Part shown: positions 8,299 through 17,470 of the stretch, in pieces
Layout: the number at the start of each line of letters is the position of its first letter
How positions within the stretch are numbered: the stretch's first letter is position 1
Assembly (NCBI GenBank): GCA_007133195.1
Contig: SLNH01000433.1
Coordinates: forward strand, 1 to 59,228
From: Nannocystineae bacterium
Lineage (GTDB): Bacteria > Myxococcota_A > Polyangia > Haliangiales > Haliangiaceae
Direction: 5' to 3'
DNA length: 59,228 nt
Position numbers and translations under genes: made by a program
The notes under the pieces: generated by a model
What the model was told of the DNA's origin: nothing
Seen by the model: the letters and a program-made list of their open reading frames with translations, nothing else
Database searches by the model: none

Positions 8299-10076
8299 TC
8301 GTCGTCTTCGCCGTCGCCGAGCTTGGCCTCGGCATAGTACGCGCGGACCTCGTGTTTCACCTCGTCCGCGGTGCGAAGCTCCAAGAGTCGCGAGGCGAGC
8401 GACTGAAGCCCCGCGACATGGGCGGACCGCACCTTGCTCTTGATCTCGGGGATCGCGGTCGCGTTCATCGACAGCTCGCGTAGCCCGAGCCCCACGAGGG
8501 CCGGGGCTACGTACGGATCCCCCGCGGCCTCACCGCATACGCCTACCGAAACGTTCGCGGCCTTCGCCGCCCCCACCACCATGCTGATCAGCCTCAGGAT
8601 CGCCGGGTGGAGCGGCTCGTACGCGTAGGCGACGTACTCGTTCACGCGATCAACGGCGAGCGTGTACTGAATCAGATCATTCGTGCCGATCGACAAAAAG
8701 TCCACTGCCGGCGCCAAAAAGTCCGAGATCACCGCCGCCGACGGCATCTCGACCATCACGCCGACCTCGACGTCCCGGTCGAAATCTCGCCCCTCGCGCC
8801 ACAGCTCCTCTTTGGCCTCGTCGAGCACCTCACGCGCCTTCTGGAGGTCGCGCAAACCCGAGATCATCGGAAACATGATGCGGGCGCGCCCGTGCGCCGA
8901 CGCTCGCAGAAGGCCCCGGAGCTGCTGCTTGAACACCGGGCGGACCGCGCTTGTGAGGCACAGGCGCATCGAGCGCAACCCGAGCGCGGGGTTTGCCTCC
9001 GAGTGGAGATCGGGCAGGAGCCGAGAGACCTTGTCCGCCCCGAGATCGAATGTGCGAAACGTCGCGGGATGCGGCGAGAGCGCCTCGACCACCTGCTTGG
9101 CGTGCTCGTAGTGGTCCTCTTCCTCGGGAAAGCTTTCGGACGTCATAAACAAATACTCGGTCCGAAACAGCCCCACCCCGACCGCGCCGTGATCGGTCGC
9201 GCTTTTGACCTCCCGCACGTGATCCACGTTGGCGAGCAGCGCGATCTCCACTGCGTCGACCGACTCGGCCGGCAAGTCGCGGTTTTCCAGGAGCGCCGCG
9301 CCGCGGGCGGCCTCTTTGCGAGCCCGCTCGCGGTAGGCGGCGACGGTCTCCGCCGCTGGCTGAACGACGACGATCCCGCGCGAACCATCGACGACGAGCA
9401 GATCGCCGTTTTCCACGGCGGTGGTCACGTCCTCCAGGCCCACCACGGCCGGCACCTCGTTCGAGCGCGCCACGATCGCGGTGTGGGCGGTCTTGCCGCC
9501 GGCGTCGGTGGCGAGCGCCGCGACGGCGAAGCGAAACAGCTGGATCGAGTCGGCCGGAGACAGGTCGTGGGCCACGACGATGGCGTCCGGCGGGGGCCTC
9601 ACCGACGAGTCGTAGCCGAGCAGGTTGCGCAAGATGCGCTCCCCCACGAAGTCGACATCGCTCCGCCGCTCGCGAAAGTAGTCGTCATCGATCGCGTCGA
9701 ACACGCCCTTGATGTGCTCGACCGTCTTGCGGAGCGCCCACTCCGCGTTGTTGTGCTCGTCGCGGATGTAGCGCTCCGTCTCATCGACCACGTGCTCGTC
9801 ATGGAGAATGAGCTGGTGCGCCGCGATGATCTTGTAGTGCTCGCTCTCTTCCCGCTCCTCGATCTTCTCCTTGATCCACTCGAGTTGGCGATCGCTCACC
9901 CGTAGGGCGCGCCGAAACCGCGCGATCTCTTCATCGACCTCGTCGGGATCGATCGTGCGCTTGGGGATCTTGAGGCGGCTGCGATCGACGACATACGCGC
10001 GGCCGATCGCGATGCCCGGCGACGCCGCCGTGCCGCGCAGCTCCTGGCCCCGCGCTTCGGAGCGCTGTCGCGTCAC
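8295..10076 (-). CDS. ptsI: PTS enzyme I (phosphoenolpyruvate-protein phosphotransferase)
   Basis: 593 residues, a normal enzyme I length without the extra GAF domain of EI-Ntr (PtsP). It transfers phosphate from PEP to its His and then to HPr. The swivelling domain holds the active site GGKTAHTAIVARS with His198. The C-terminal TIM barrel has the PEP-binding stretch SIGTNDLIQYTLAVDR and the catalytic GVCGEAAG Cys. It overlaps the HPr stop by four bases and is the last gene of the rpoN/PTS cluster. No sugar-specific EIIB/EIIC is present, so the likely role is regulatory. The final Asp-rich tail (GDGEDDD) ends at a TAG contributed by the MITE candidate, so the natural C-terminus may have been altered. 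Confidence 0.95.
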   Translation of the reverse strand: MTRQRSEARGQELRGTAASPGIAIGRAYVVDRSRLKIPKRTIDPDEVDEEIARFRRALRVSDRQLEWIKEKIEEREESEHYKIIAAHQLILHDEHVVDETERYIRDEHNNAEWALRKTVEHIKGVFDAIDDDYFRERRSDVDFVGERILRNLLGYDSSVRPPPDAIVVAHDLSPADSIQLFRFAVAALATDAGGKTAHTAIVARSNEVPAVVGLEDVTTAVENGDLLVVDGSRGIVVVQPAAETVAAYRERARKEAARGAALLENRDLPAESVDAVEIALLANVDHVREVKSATDHGAVGVGLFRTEYLFMTSESFPEEEDHYEHAKQVVEALSPHPATFRTFDLGADKVSRLLPDLHSEANPALGLRSMRLCLTSAVRPVFKQQLRGLLRASAHGRARIMFPMISGLRDLQKAREVLDEAKEELWREGRDFDRDVEVGVMVEMPSAAVISDFLAPAVDFLSIGTNDLIQYTLAVDRVNEYVAYAYEPLHPAILRLISMVVGAAKAANVSVGVCGEAAGDPYVAPALVGLGLRELSMNATAIPEIKSKVRSAHVAGLQSLASRLLELRTADEVKHEVRAYYAEAKLGDGEDDD

Positions 10077-10360
10077 GTCTCGTCCTCGCCGAACCCGCTC
10101 GCCACGAGGTCGGCGAGCGCTCGAGTGGCGGCCTCGGCGTCTTCCCCGCGCGCCCGCACGAGGATCTGGCTCCCTTGCGACGCCACGAGCATCAGCACGC
10201 CCATGATGCTCTTCCCGTTGACCTCTTCGCCCTCCTTCTCGACGCTCACCTCACTCTGGAATTCGCTGGCGAGCTGCACGAACTGACTGGCGGCGCGCGC
10301 GTGCATGCCGAGCTCGTTGACGACCGTGACGCTCCTCTCGCTTGTCTTGTCCTCTGCCAT
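10073..10360 (-). CDS. ptsH: HPr phosphocarrier protein
   Basis: 95 residues from the ATG at 10360, the only start that gives the usual HPr length; upstream codons overlap rapZ. The EI phosphorylation site is His20 in NELGMHARAA. The regulatory serine is Ser51 in GKSIMGVLMLVA, matching the HPr kinase target site. This agrees with the HprK gene four genes into the same cluster. HPr passes phosphate from EI to EIIA-type proteins, and Ser phosphorylation slows that flow. The gene starts 14 bases after the rapZ stop and overlaps the EI start by four bases. Confidence 0.95.
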   Translation of the reverse strand: MAEDKTSERSVTVVNELGMHARAASQFVQLASEFQSEVSVEKEGEEVNGKSIMGVLMLVASQGSQILVRARGEDAEAATRALADLVASGFGEDET

Positions 10361-10374
10361 CGGGCCGCTTTCCC

Positions 10375-11214
10375 TCACCCGGTCTCGTCCAAGTCGCGGT
10401 GCCTCACCGATACGGACCACACAGGCTCGAGCTCAACCTTGAACCGCTCGACCACCGCGACCGAGCGATGTCGCCCGCCCGTGCAACCGACGGCGATCGT
10501 CAAATAGCGCTTTCCCTCGCGCTCGTACTGCGGAAGGGTAAACGACAAAAGCCGCCCCGCGTGCTCCATGAACGCGTCGGCCTCCTCGAGCCCCAGCACG
10601 AAGCTTTGAACCTCGGGGTCCCGCCCGTCGAGGCCCGACAGTCGCGCGTCGAAGTAAGGGTTGGCCAGAAAACGCACGTCGAACACGAGGTCGGCCTCGA
10701 GCGGCAGACCGCGCTTGTACCCGAATGACAGCAGCGTGACGGCGAGCTTGCCTTCACCCACGCTGTAGCGCTCCTGAATGATCCCCTTGAGCTGGTGCAC
10801 GTTGAGCTGCTCGGTGTCGAGCACGGCGGCGCGCTCGCGGAGCTCGCTCAGGATCTCGGTGTCTCGGCGGATCCCCTCCACGAGGTCGTCGCCCGCCAGC
10901 GGGTGCCGGCGCCGCGTCTCCGAGTAGCGGCGCTGAAGGATCGAGGCCGCGGCCTCGAGGTAGAGCACCTCCACATCGTGCCCCTCGCCGCGCAGGCGCT
11001 CCACCTCATCGGTGAAGTGGGCCAAAAACGGCTGCTGCCGCGCGTCCACGGAGATGGCGACCCGCCGCTCGCCAGCGTCCGAGAGCACGTCGCAAAGCTC
11101 GCGCACGAGCGGCAGAGGAAGGTTGTCGGCGCAGTAAAAACCCACGTCCTCGAGCGCTTGAAGCGCCGTGCTTTTGCCCGCCCCCGAGAGCCCTGTAACG
11201 ATGACGATCTTCAA
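10375..11214 (-). CDS. rapZ: RapZ/YvcJ-family nucleotide-binding protein
   Basis: 279 residues. The Walker A motif GLSGAGKST is at the N-terminus and the family block CADNLPLPLV follows. The C-terminal domain contains DVRFLANPYF and TIAVGCTGGRHRSVAV, both diagnostic of the family. In E. coli RapZ is an RNase E adaptor controlling GlmZ sRNA and glucosamine-6-phosphate synthesis. In other bacteria the family (YvcJ) binds GTP or ATP and nucleotide sugars, so the exact role here is inferred. The start is a TTG directly after the hprK TAA, which implies strict translational coupling. Linkage of rapZ to rpoN and PTS-Ntr genes is classic in Proteobacteria. Confidence 0.95.
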   Translation of the reverse strand: MKIVIVTGLSGAGKSTALQALEDVGFYCADNLPLPLVRELCDVLSDAGERRVAISVDARQQPFLAHFTDEVERLRGEGHDVEVLYLEAAASILQRRYSETRRRHPLAGDDLVEGIRRDTEILSELRERAAVLDTEQLNVHQLKGIIQERYSVGEGKLAVTLLSFGYKRGLPLEADLVFDVRFLANPYFDARLSGLDGRDPEVQSFVLGLEEADAFMEHAGRLLSFTLPQYEREGKRYLTIAVGCTGGRHRSVAVVERFKVELEPVWSVSVRHRDLDETG

Positions 11215-12192
11215 TTATTCGACCGAGTCAGTGTCAAAAGGATGCGGCCGCGCCTCGGAGATGGCGCGGTTCAATCGATCCTGAAACGCCCGCGCCGCGT
11301 GGTGGCCCATGGCCTTCAAAAGCTGATTGCGCGCAGCCACCTCGATGATGGTCGCGATGCTCCGGCCGGGCCGGACGGGCACCCGGAGCTTCGGCACGCT
11401 CGCCCCGAGCACCTGGTAGTAGTGGTCGTCGATGCCCAGCCGCTCGTACTCCTCGTCGGCGCTCCACTCCGCGAGCTCCATCACGACCTCGATCTTCTTC
11501 GCCTCCCGAATCGCCGAAATGCCGAACAGATCCTGGATGTTGATGATACCGAGACCGCGGATCTCCATGTGATGGCGGATGATCGGCGATCCGGATCCAT
11601 AGATGAGGTTCGGCCCGCGCCGGCGGATGTTCACGATGTCATCGGCGACGAGGCGGTGCCCCCGAACGAGGAGGTCGAGCGCCGCCTCGCTCTTGCCGAT
11701 GCCGCTTTTGCCGAGCAGGAGCACGCCGACGCCGAGGACGTCGAGAAGCACGCCGTGCACCGACGTGGTGGGCGCGAGGACGTCGTCGAGATACGTGCCG
11801 AGGCGCGCGATGAGCTCTCCGGTGACGAGATCGCTCACCAGCAGCGAAACACCACGCTCCTCGCACGCCCGCACGAGCTCGGGCAGGGGCGCTTGCCCCC
11901 GCGTGACCACCACGCACGCCGGATCCGAGGACATGAGCGTCTCCAGGCCGAAGGTGCGCTCCTCCGACGACAGCCCGCCCAGGTACTGAAGCTCCGTACC
12001 GCCGAGGATCTGGATGCGCCCCCGGTGGAGCTCCTCGGGGAACCCGGACAGCGCTAGGCCAGGTTTTTGGACCCTAGGAGATGTGACCGCTCGCTGCAGG
12101 CCCTCGCTGCCGGCCTCGAGCCGGAATTCGAACCCCGCGTTTTCCTCCTTGAGGAGCGCTTCCACGCCCAACTTCGCGCTACCCTCCTCCAT
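11215..12192 (-). CDS. hprK: HPr kinase/phosphorylase
   Basis: 325 residues. The N-terminal domain is the less conserved HPrK_N fold. The C-terminal catalytic domain has the P-loop GKSGIGKSE, the HPrK-specific VADDIVNI and MEIRGLGIINI blocks (the latter a signature of the family) and the end helix with RAISEA. It phosphorylates or dephosphorylates the regulatory Ser of HPr in response to ATP, Pi and metabolites. In Gram-negatives lacking sugar PTS permeases it is believed to tune PTS-Ntr output. It starts three bases after the EIIA stop and is followed with no gap by rapZ. Confidence 0.95.
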   Translation of the reverse strand: MEEGSAKLGVEALLKEENAGFEFRLEAGSEGLQRAVTSPRVQKPGLALSGFPEELHRGRIQILGGTELQYLGGLSSEERTFGLETLMSSDPACVVVTRGQAPLPELVRACEERGVSLLVSDLVTGELIARLGTYLDDVLAPTTSVHGVLLDVLGVGVLLLGKSGIGKSEAALDLLVRGHRLVADDIVNIRRRGPNLIYGSGSPIIRHHMEIRGLGIINIQDLFGISAIREAKKIEVVMELAEWSADEEYERLGIDDHYYQVLGASVPKLRVPVRPGRSIATIIEVAARNQLLKAMGHHAARAFQDRLNRAISEARPHPFDTDSVE

Positions 12193-12195
12193 GGC

Positions 12196-12657
12196 TCAGT
12201 ACTTCGCGTCCTCCTCTGCGATGATTTCGTACATTTTGTCCGCGTCGGGGGCCTCGAGGAGCCGCCGGCGAAAGTCTGCGTCCTTGAACACGCGACTGAT
12301 GCGAGCCAGCGCCTTGAGGTGAGCCCCGGTGGAATTTTCCGGCGCGACCAGCACGAAGAACAAGTAGGTGGGCTGGCCGTCCATGGAGTCGAAGTCGACC
12401 CCTTGGGGCGCGCGACCCACGCAGGCGTGAATCTCGCGCACCCGCGGAAGCTTGCCGTGCGGAATCGCCACCCCCTCGCCGATCGCGGTCGAGGCGAGGC
12501 CTTCGCGATCGATCAGCACCTTGGTGAGAGCGTCCTTGTCGACGTCCTCGTGGCGGGCGGACAGGTACGCGGCGAGCTCCTTGATAATGCCCGACTTGCT
12601 GGTCGACGAGAGCGCGGGAACGAGCATGTCCCGCTGGATGAGATCGACGATATTCAT
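12196..12657 (-). CDS. ptsN: PTS EIIA-Ntr-type regulatory protein
   Basis: 153 residues, one EIIA mannitol/fructose-type domain. The phosphorylated His lies in GVAIPHGKLPRV, the hallmark of the family. There is no EIIB or EIIC domain attached, as expected of EIIA-Ntr, which regulates potassium transport, phosphate sensing and nitrogen metabolism through protein contacts. It stands directly after hpf and before hprK, the normal place in rpoN clusters. The terminal acceptor of the EI-HPr relay in this window is most likely this protein, because no other EIIA is visible. Confidence 0.93.
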   Translation of the reverse strand: MNIVDLIQRDMLVPALSSTSKSGIIKELAAYLSARHEDVDKDALTKVLIDREGLASTAIGEGVAIPHGKLPRVREIHACVGRAPQGVDFDSMDGQPTYLFFVLVAPENSTGAHLKALARISRVFKDADFRRRLLEAPDADKMYEIIAEEDAKY

Positions 12658-12790
12658 CGGCGGAATGCGCGGCAGTCAGGTGGCCTGGCCGGCACGGACA
12701 GATGACCCGCACGGCCGCGGGGGCAAGTGCCCCATTGATGATGCGCGCGTCGTCACGAGGCCACGGGTACGGGACACTAGCACAAGGTGA

Positions 12791-13504
12791 TCACGACGAC
12801 GCGCTGGTCTCGATCAATCCGTAGGTACCGTCGTCGCGCCGGTAGACCACGTTCACCTGACCGGTGCGATCGCTCTGATACACCAAGAACTGCTCGTGAA
12901 GAAGGTTCAGCTGCATGATCGCCTCGTTTGCTGACATCGGCGTGGCGTGAAACTTCTCGGCTTTGTCCACGATGTCGTGCCGGCCCGGCTCGACCGCCGG
13001 CGGGGCGGCACCGACCTCGGGCAGGCCGTCCGCGCGGTCCGCCAGGGCCTCACCGTCCGCGAAGCTCGGGTCCACGCCGCCCGGCGGGGCCGCGAGCTCA
13101 CCGGCCTCGGCCATCTCCGGTTCGCGGGCAGCGGCGATCTCGGCCTGCACGCGATCGTGCTCCTCCGATATGATCGAGTGCGATGCCGCGAGCGGCGGGT
13201 AGGTGCTCTTGACCCTGCGCTGGCGGAGCTTGTCCTTGTATCGCTTGACCTGGCGCTCGACCTTCGCCGCCACCAAGTCGATCGAGGAGTACATGTTCTC
13301 CCCCATCTCGTGCGCCGCGACGGTAAACCCGTTGTGGAGTTGGAGGTTTACGTCTGCTCGATGATTGTGCCGCTCCTTGCTCAGCACCACGTGGCAAGCG
13401 ATGGGGTCGGGCAGGTACTTGCGGATCCGGCCGAGCCGGTCCTCGGCGTACGCTTTCAGCGCGTCGCTGGCGTCCATTTGGCGAAAGGTCACGGAAAGCT
13501 GCAT
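12791..13504 (-). CDS. hpf: Ribosome hibernation promoting factor, long form
   Basis: 237 residues from the ATG at 13504, which starts the conserved MQLSVTFRQMDASDALK helix-strand; the further open frame upstream lacks similarity. The first ~100 residues are the S30AE/YfiA fold that enters the decoding centre (HVVLSKERHNHRADVNLQL). A variable acidic linker leads to the C-terminal dimerisation domain (MSANEAIMQLNLLHEQFLVY, then NVVYRRDDGTYGLIE), which makes 100S ribosome dimers in long-form HPF proteins. hpf normally follows rpoN; here an unusual ~530-base gap separates them. Confidence 0.93.
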   Translation of the reverse strand: MQLSVTFRQMDASDALKAYAEDRLGRIRKYLPDPIACHVVLSKERHNHRADVNLQLHNGFTVAAHEMGENMYSSIDLVAAKVERQVKRYKDKLRQRRVKSTYPPLAASHSIISEEHDRVQAEIAAAREPEMAEAGELAAPPGGVDPSFADGEALADRADGLPEVGAAPPAVEPGRHDIVDKAEKFHATPMSANEAIMQLNLLHEQFLVYQSDRTGQVNVVYRRDDGTYGLIETSASS

Positions 13505-14033
13505 GGCGCTCGCGATCTCTCCTTTTGAGGTCCGGTCACCCGGCTCGGCCCGGGCTCCTCGTCTCCAGGCCACCCGCGAGATGAGGGCCCCCCGCCCCGC
13601 GCGACGCCGCCGGAGCTGGACGAATCGAAACCCCCATCATGCATCTAGTCTCGCACACCTTGTAGCTGCGGAGGACCACCCAGGGGACGAGAATTCGACT
13701 CCAACAGCCCGCCGACGCGGCGCAGGGTGAGCGCTGTGCCGACCCCGGCGCGCGGGGCGCCCGGCCGTGGTAGGCAGCAGCCGGCGAGGGTCTGTCGCCG
13801 GCCGAGATGCTGTCCGGGCACGCGCCGCCAGCCGACCCCGGCGTGCACTCCCGGCAGGCGCCCGCCGGCGGCCCCTGAGGATGCGTGCCCGCCTGTCCGA
13901 ACGGCCCGCCCCGCGGGCCTCGCGAACCCGCGTTTTGCGCAAACCAGCGACCTCGCAACCACCCCGGGGCGCGAACGAGCCCGACGCCCCCTAGGCTCGC
14001 CGGAGGGAACCACCACCGCCCGCCGAGCGGGCG
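13505..14033. other. Long GC-rich gap between rpoN and hpf
   Basis: 529 bases separate two genes that are usually adjacent. I find no protein I recognise; open minus-strand frames are rich in Pro, Arg and Gly and are typical of GC-rich non-coding DNA. No tRNA, RNase P, tmRNA or SRP RNA landmark was found. The strongest structure is the hairpin at 13775-13812. A promoter for hpf could lie near 13505-13660, which is less GC-rich, but no clear -35/-10 pair is seen. Confidence 0.6.
13775..13812. other. Strong bulged hairpin in the rpoN–hpf gap
   Basis: CAGCAGCCGGCGA at 13775-13787 pairs with TCGCCGGC at 13795-13802 and TGCTG at 13808-13812, leaving a 7-base loop and a 5-base bulge. Thirteen pairs in two helices make this stronger than random GC pairing nearby. 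No U-run follows on either strand. It could be part of a structured RNA, an mRNA processing site or a terminator without a U-tract. Confidence 0.5.
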
Positions 14034-15524
14034 TCAGAGGACTTGTTTGCGCTTGGACGAGCTCAGGATGCCGAGCTGCTCGCGGTACTTGGCGACCGTG
14101 CGGCGCGCGATGTCGATTTTGTGATCGCGCAACAGCTCGACGAGCTTCTGGTCGGAAAACGGACGCTTGGGCGGCTCGCCGGAGATGAGCTCTTTGATCT
14201 TGCTCTTGACCGCCTGCGAGGCGAGGTCCTCGCCGCTCGTCCGCGCGATGCCCGAGCTGAAGAAGAATTTCAGCTCGAATATCCCCTGCGGCGTGTGAAC
14301 GTACTTGTTCGTCGTAACGCGCGAGATCGTCGACTCGTGCATGCCGATATCCTCTGCCACGTCGCGGAGGATCAGGGGCTTTAGGTAAGCGATGCCCCGC
14401 TCGAAGAACTCGCGCTGGAACTTGATGATCGACTCGGTGACCTTGATGATCGTTCGCTGGCGCTGCTGGATCGAGCGAATGAGCCACTGCGCGGAGCGGA
14501 GCTTGTCCTGGATGTATTCCTTGGCCCCCTCCGAGTTGTCCATCGCCGCTCGGTAAAACGACGAGATCTTCAGCTTGGGTAGGCCGTCGTCGTTGGGGAC
14601 GACGAAGAAGCGCTCCCCGACTTTGTGAACGTAGACATCGGGGGTGATGTAGTGGGGTTCGTCGGCGCTGTACTGGCGACCCGGCCTGGGGTCGAACTCC
14701 ATGATGGCCTTGGCCGCCTCGTAGATCTCCTCGATGGGCTGCTTGAGGTCCCTGGCGATGGCCTGGTAGTTGCGCTTCTCCAGGTTGCCAAGGTGCGACT
14801 TGATGATCTTGACGACGAGGTCGTCGTCCTGACCGAAGTACATCGCCTGGATCAGCATGCACTCGGCGAGGTTGCGGGCGCCGACGCCTATCGGGTCGAA
14901 GCCCTGGATCACCTCGAGCACCTCCTCGGCCGCGTCCTCGCTGAGGCCCGATTCTTCGGCGATCTCGGCGAGTGGCGGATCCTTGAGGTAGCCGTCGGCG
15001 TCGATATTGCCGAGAATGAGGATGCCGACGTTGCGCTTGTCGTCATCCATTTCGGCGAGGGTGAGCTGCCAGTGGAGATGATCGTACAGTGAAGCGGAGC
15101 GCGTGAGGGTCGCTTCCAGTGAAGGCAGCTCTTCCCCGTCGCCGAGGCGCTGGGCCGGCATCGGCGCCGTGGTCGAGTAGCTCTCGAGGTAGGTTTCCCA
15201 GTCGATCTCGCCGACCGCCGAATCGTCCCCCTTCACCTCGGTTTCCTTGTTTTGGTTCTCCGTGGTGGGGGTCTCGGTATTGCCGGCGTCTTCCACGTGA
15301 CGCGTAGCGTCATCCTCCCCGCCGAGGGGCTCGCGCTCGCGAGAGGCCTCGGCTGAAGACTCGATATCGTCCTCGAGGATGGGATTCTCGAGCATTTCCT
15401 CGCGAACGAGGTCCACGAGCTCCATTCGGGAAAGTTGCAGCAGCTTGATCGCCTGCTGCAGCTGGGGGGTCATCACCAGCTGCTGAGACAGCTTCAGCTG
15501 CTGGCGCATCTCCATGGCGGCCAT
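14034..15524 (-). CDS. rpoN: RNA polymerase sigma-54 factor
   Basis: 496 residues. Region I is present and Gln/Leu-rich (LKLSQQLVMTPQLQQAIKLLQLS), followed by an acidic region II. The core-binding domain and the helix-turn-helix (DVAEDIGMHESTISRVTTNKY) are intact. The C-terminal RpoN box reads ARRTVAKYREQLGI, recognising the -24 element. The protein directs enhancer-dependent transcription of nitrogen, motility and developmental genes. It heads the hpf-ptsN-hprK-rapZ-HPr-EI cluster. The lptB gene that often precedes rpoN is not here. I found no convincing -24/-12 promoter within this window. Confidence 0.96.
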   Translation of the reverse strand: MAAMEMRQQLKLSQQLVMTPQLQQAIKLLQLSRMELVDLVREEMLENPILEDDIESSAEASREREPLGGEDDATRHVEDAGNTETPTTENQNKETEVKGDDSAVGEIDWETYLESYSTTAPMPAQRLGDGEELPSLEATLTRSASLYDHLHWQLTLAEMDDDKRNVGILILGNIDADGYLKDPPLAEIAEESGLSEDAAEEVLEVIQGFDPIGVGARNLAECMLIQAMYFGQDDDLVVKIIKSHLGNLEKRNYQAIARDLKQPIEEIYEAAKAIMEFDPRPGRQYSADEPHYITPDVYVHKVGERFFVVPNDDGLPKLKISSFYRAAMDNSEGAKEYIQDKLRSAQWLIRSIQQRQRTIIKVTESIIKFQREFFERGIAYLKPLILRDVAEDIGMHESTISRVTTNKYVHTPQGIFELKFFFSSGIARTSGEDLASQAVKSKIKELISGEPPKRPFSDQKLVELLRDHKIDIARRTVAKYREQLGILSSSKRKQVL

Positions 15525-15949
15525 AGCTTACTTCCCCTTCAACTCCAGAGAGTTAGAAACCACCTGGACGACCAGGATAGTCGGTAGCCGACAGATTGTA
15601 AAGCGCTGTCGGCCGATGATGGCCTAAAAATTGCTAAACCACCCCATCCCAAGGCGATGCCAGGCCTTCGCATCCCCTTCCACCGCGCACGGCGCGAGCA
15701 CTCCCGCCTCGCAGGCAGCGCGCTCGCCAGGTCTATGGGCACGCCGCGATGTGTCACCCGTTGGATGCCAAAACTGGCGCTACCGCCTAGCTTCAGGCAT
15801 CTCCCGCGCATCGCGCCCGGGAGTGGCGAAATCCGGGCCACGCCGGCGCCCAAACCGGCGTCGCTGCTGCAGCCCCACCCGCCCGTGCCAGCAAGCGAGG
15901 CCAGTTGGTGGAACCGAGCCGCGCTCGGTCGTCGTCGTTTCTGCAGAGA
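15525..15949. other. Intergenic region between phoU and rpoN
   Basis: 425 bases without a supported gene; both flanking genes are on the minus strand. It should hold the rpoN promoter and the end of the pho transcript. A short inverted repeat GGCC(gatgat)GGCC lies near 15618-15631 in a locally AT-richer stretch. Frames here give low-complexity Arg/Pro sequence only. No terminator with a T-run is visible. Confidence 0.5.
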
Positions 15950-16660
15950 TCAGGCGCCGGTGTCGCGCTTTTGCCGGCGGTGGTCGTCGAGCTTGCCGCG
16001 GTGGCGGACGTCTTGCCCCTCGACCATGAAGACCACGAGCTCGCCGAGGTTGGTGGCGTGGTCGCCGATCCGCTCGAGAAACTTGGCCACGGCCTGGATG
16101 TGAACGCCCCGCTCCACGGCGCAGGGATCGCTCTGCATGAGCTCCTGTGCGTGGTCGCAAAGCTCTCTGTAGTGGCCATCCACGGCGTCGTCGAGGTCCC
16201 AGATCGCGCGCGCGCGGCCGGTGTCATGTGCGACGAAGGCGGCGAGCGCCTCGCGGAGCATCGACAAGACGGCTTTCGTCATGCCGTCGATCACGTCCGC
16301 CGTCTGCGGGTTGGGTGCTCGGTCGAGGGCGAGCGCTCGCTGGGCGATGTTGACCGCGAGGTCGCCGATGCGTTCGAGGTCGGTGACCATCTTCATCGCG
16401 GTGGTGATAAACCGCAGATCGCTCGCGAGAGGTTGCCGCTTGGCGAGGATGAGTAGGCAAAGCTCATCGGTGTCCACCTCGAGCTGGTTGACCTTTTGAT
16501 CGGCCTTGGTCGTCGCCTCCGCGAGCTCGCGATCGAGGCGAAGAAAGGCGCGGGCGCCGTCGGCGATCATGGACTCTACCAGCCCGGCCATGGGCAAAAG
16601 GTAGTCCCTGACCCGCTGAAGCTCCGCCTCGTATTCCCGATCCGTGTGCTGCCTGGTCAT
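15950..16660 (-). CDS. phoU: Phosphate signalling complex protein PhoU
   Basis: 236 residues made of two PhoU three-helix repeats. Each carries the metal-binding motif: [12 protein letters not shown] in the first half and [13 protein letters not shown] in the second. PhoU bridges the Pst transporter and PhoR, keeping PhoR in its phosphatase state under phosphate excess. It is the last gene of the phoBR-pstSCAB-phoU unit, 12 bases after pstB. The C-terminal basic, Asp-rich tail ([13 protein letters not shown]) is not part of the fold. Confidence 0.95.
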   Translation of the reverse strand: MTRQHTDREYEAELQRVRDYLLPMAGLVESMIADGARAFLRLDRELAEATTKADQKVNQLEVDTDELCLLILAKRQPLASDLRFITTAMKMVTDLERIGDLAVNIAQRALALDRAPNPQTADVIDGMTKAVLSMLREALAAFVAHDTGRARAIWDLDDAVDGHYRELCDHAQELMQSDPCAVERGVHIQAVAKFLERIGDHATNLGELVVFMVEGQDVRHRGKLDDHRRQKRDTGA

Positions 16661-16672
16661 GTGCGCGTCCGC

Positions 16673-17470
16673 CTAACCGAACTTCCCGGTGATATAGTCC
16701 TCGGTGCGACTGTCCTCGGGCGACGTAAACAGCTGGTTCGTCTCCGCGTATTCGACGAGATCGCCGCCGAGGAAAAAGCCGGTCTTGTCCGACACCCGAG
16801 TCGCCTGCGACATGTTGTGGGTGACGATGACGATCGTGTAGTGGTCTCGGAGCGAATGCAGAAGGTCTTCGATCCGCGCGGTCGCGATCGGATCGAGGGC
16901 CGAGCAAGGCTCGTCCATGAGCAAGACGTCCGGTTCGACCGCGAGCGCCCGCGCGATGCAAAGCCGCTGCTGCTGGCCACCCGACAATCCGCCGCCCGGC
17001 GCATCGAGTCGATCTTTGACCTCGTCCCACAGCGCAGCCTGGCTGAGCGCCCGCTCGATGACCTCGTCGGCGCGCGCCCGCCGGCGGAGCTTGCGCGTCA
17101 AAACCAGCCCAGCCAAGACGTTTTCGCGGACGGTCATGGTGGGAAACGGGTTGGGCTTTTGAAACACCATCCCCACGCGGCGTCTCAGGAGCACGGGATC
17201 GACGGCCCGGTCGTAGACGTCCTGGCCGTCGAGGAGGACGCTCCCCGACACCGCGGCGCTCGGCACGAGCTCGTGCATCCGGTTTATGCAGCGGATGAAC
17301 GTCGATTTTCCGCAGCCTGACGGGCCGATGATGGCGGTGACCTGCCGCTCCTCGATAGACATGTCGAGGGAGCGGAGCACTTGGGCCTGTCCGAACCAGG
17401 CAGAGAGCGATGTAACGGAGATCTTGGACACGTTTCGGCTCGTTCTACGCACCGCCTGGGGCGCGGCCAT
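16673..17470 (-). CDS. pstB: Phosphate ABC transporter ATP-binding protein PstB
   Basis: 265 residues with a complete ABC ATPase: Walker [11 protein letters not shown]-loop [18 protein letters not shown] (typical of PstB), signature [15 protein letters not shown], Walker [14 protein letters not shown] and the switch His in VTHNM. It energises high-affinity phosphate import through PstCA. The start codon overlaps the pstA stop by one base (TAATG). The ~18 residues before the first strand are slightly longer than usual. Confidence 0.96.
   Translation of the reverse strand: MAAPQAVRRTSRNVSKISVTSLSAWFGQAQVLRSLDMSIEERQVTAIIGPSGCGKSTFIRCINRMHELVPSAAVSGSVLLDGQDVYDRAVDPVLLRRRVGMVFQKPNPFPTMTVRENVLAGLVLTRKLRRRARADEVIERALSQAALWDEVKDRLDAPGGGLSGGQQQRLCIARALAVEPDVLLMDEPCSALDPIATARIEDLLHSLRDHYTIVIVTHNMSQATRVSDKTGFFLGGDLVEYAETNQLFTSPEDSRTEDYITGKFG

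Noticed and set aside
13680-13710. tRNA-like T-loop (GAATTCGACTCC) in the rpoN–hpf gap
   Set aside because: The arms do not pair into a 5-bp T-stem and no acceptor or anticodon stem can be built.
13536-13958. Cys-containing 140-residue frame in the rpoN–hpf gap
   Set aside because: No start with a ribosome site, no homologous motif, and composition matches GC-rich non-coding DNA.
13645-14862. 405-residue frame overlapping rpoN
   Set aside because: Runs in another frame through rpoN and the rpoN–hpf gap; composition is Arg/Gln/His-rich shadow sequence with no motif.
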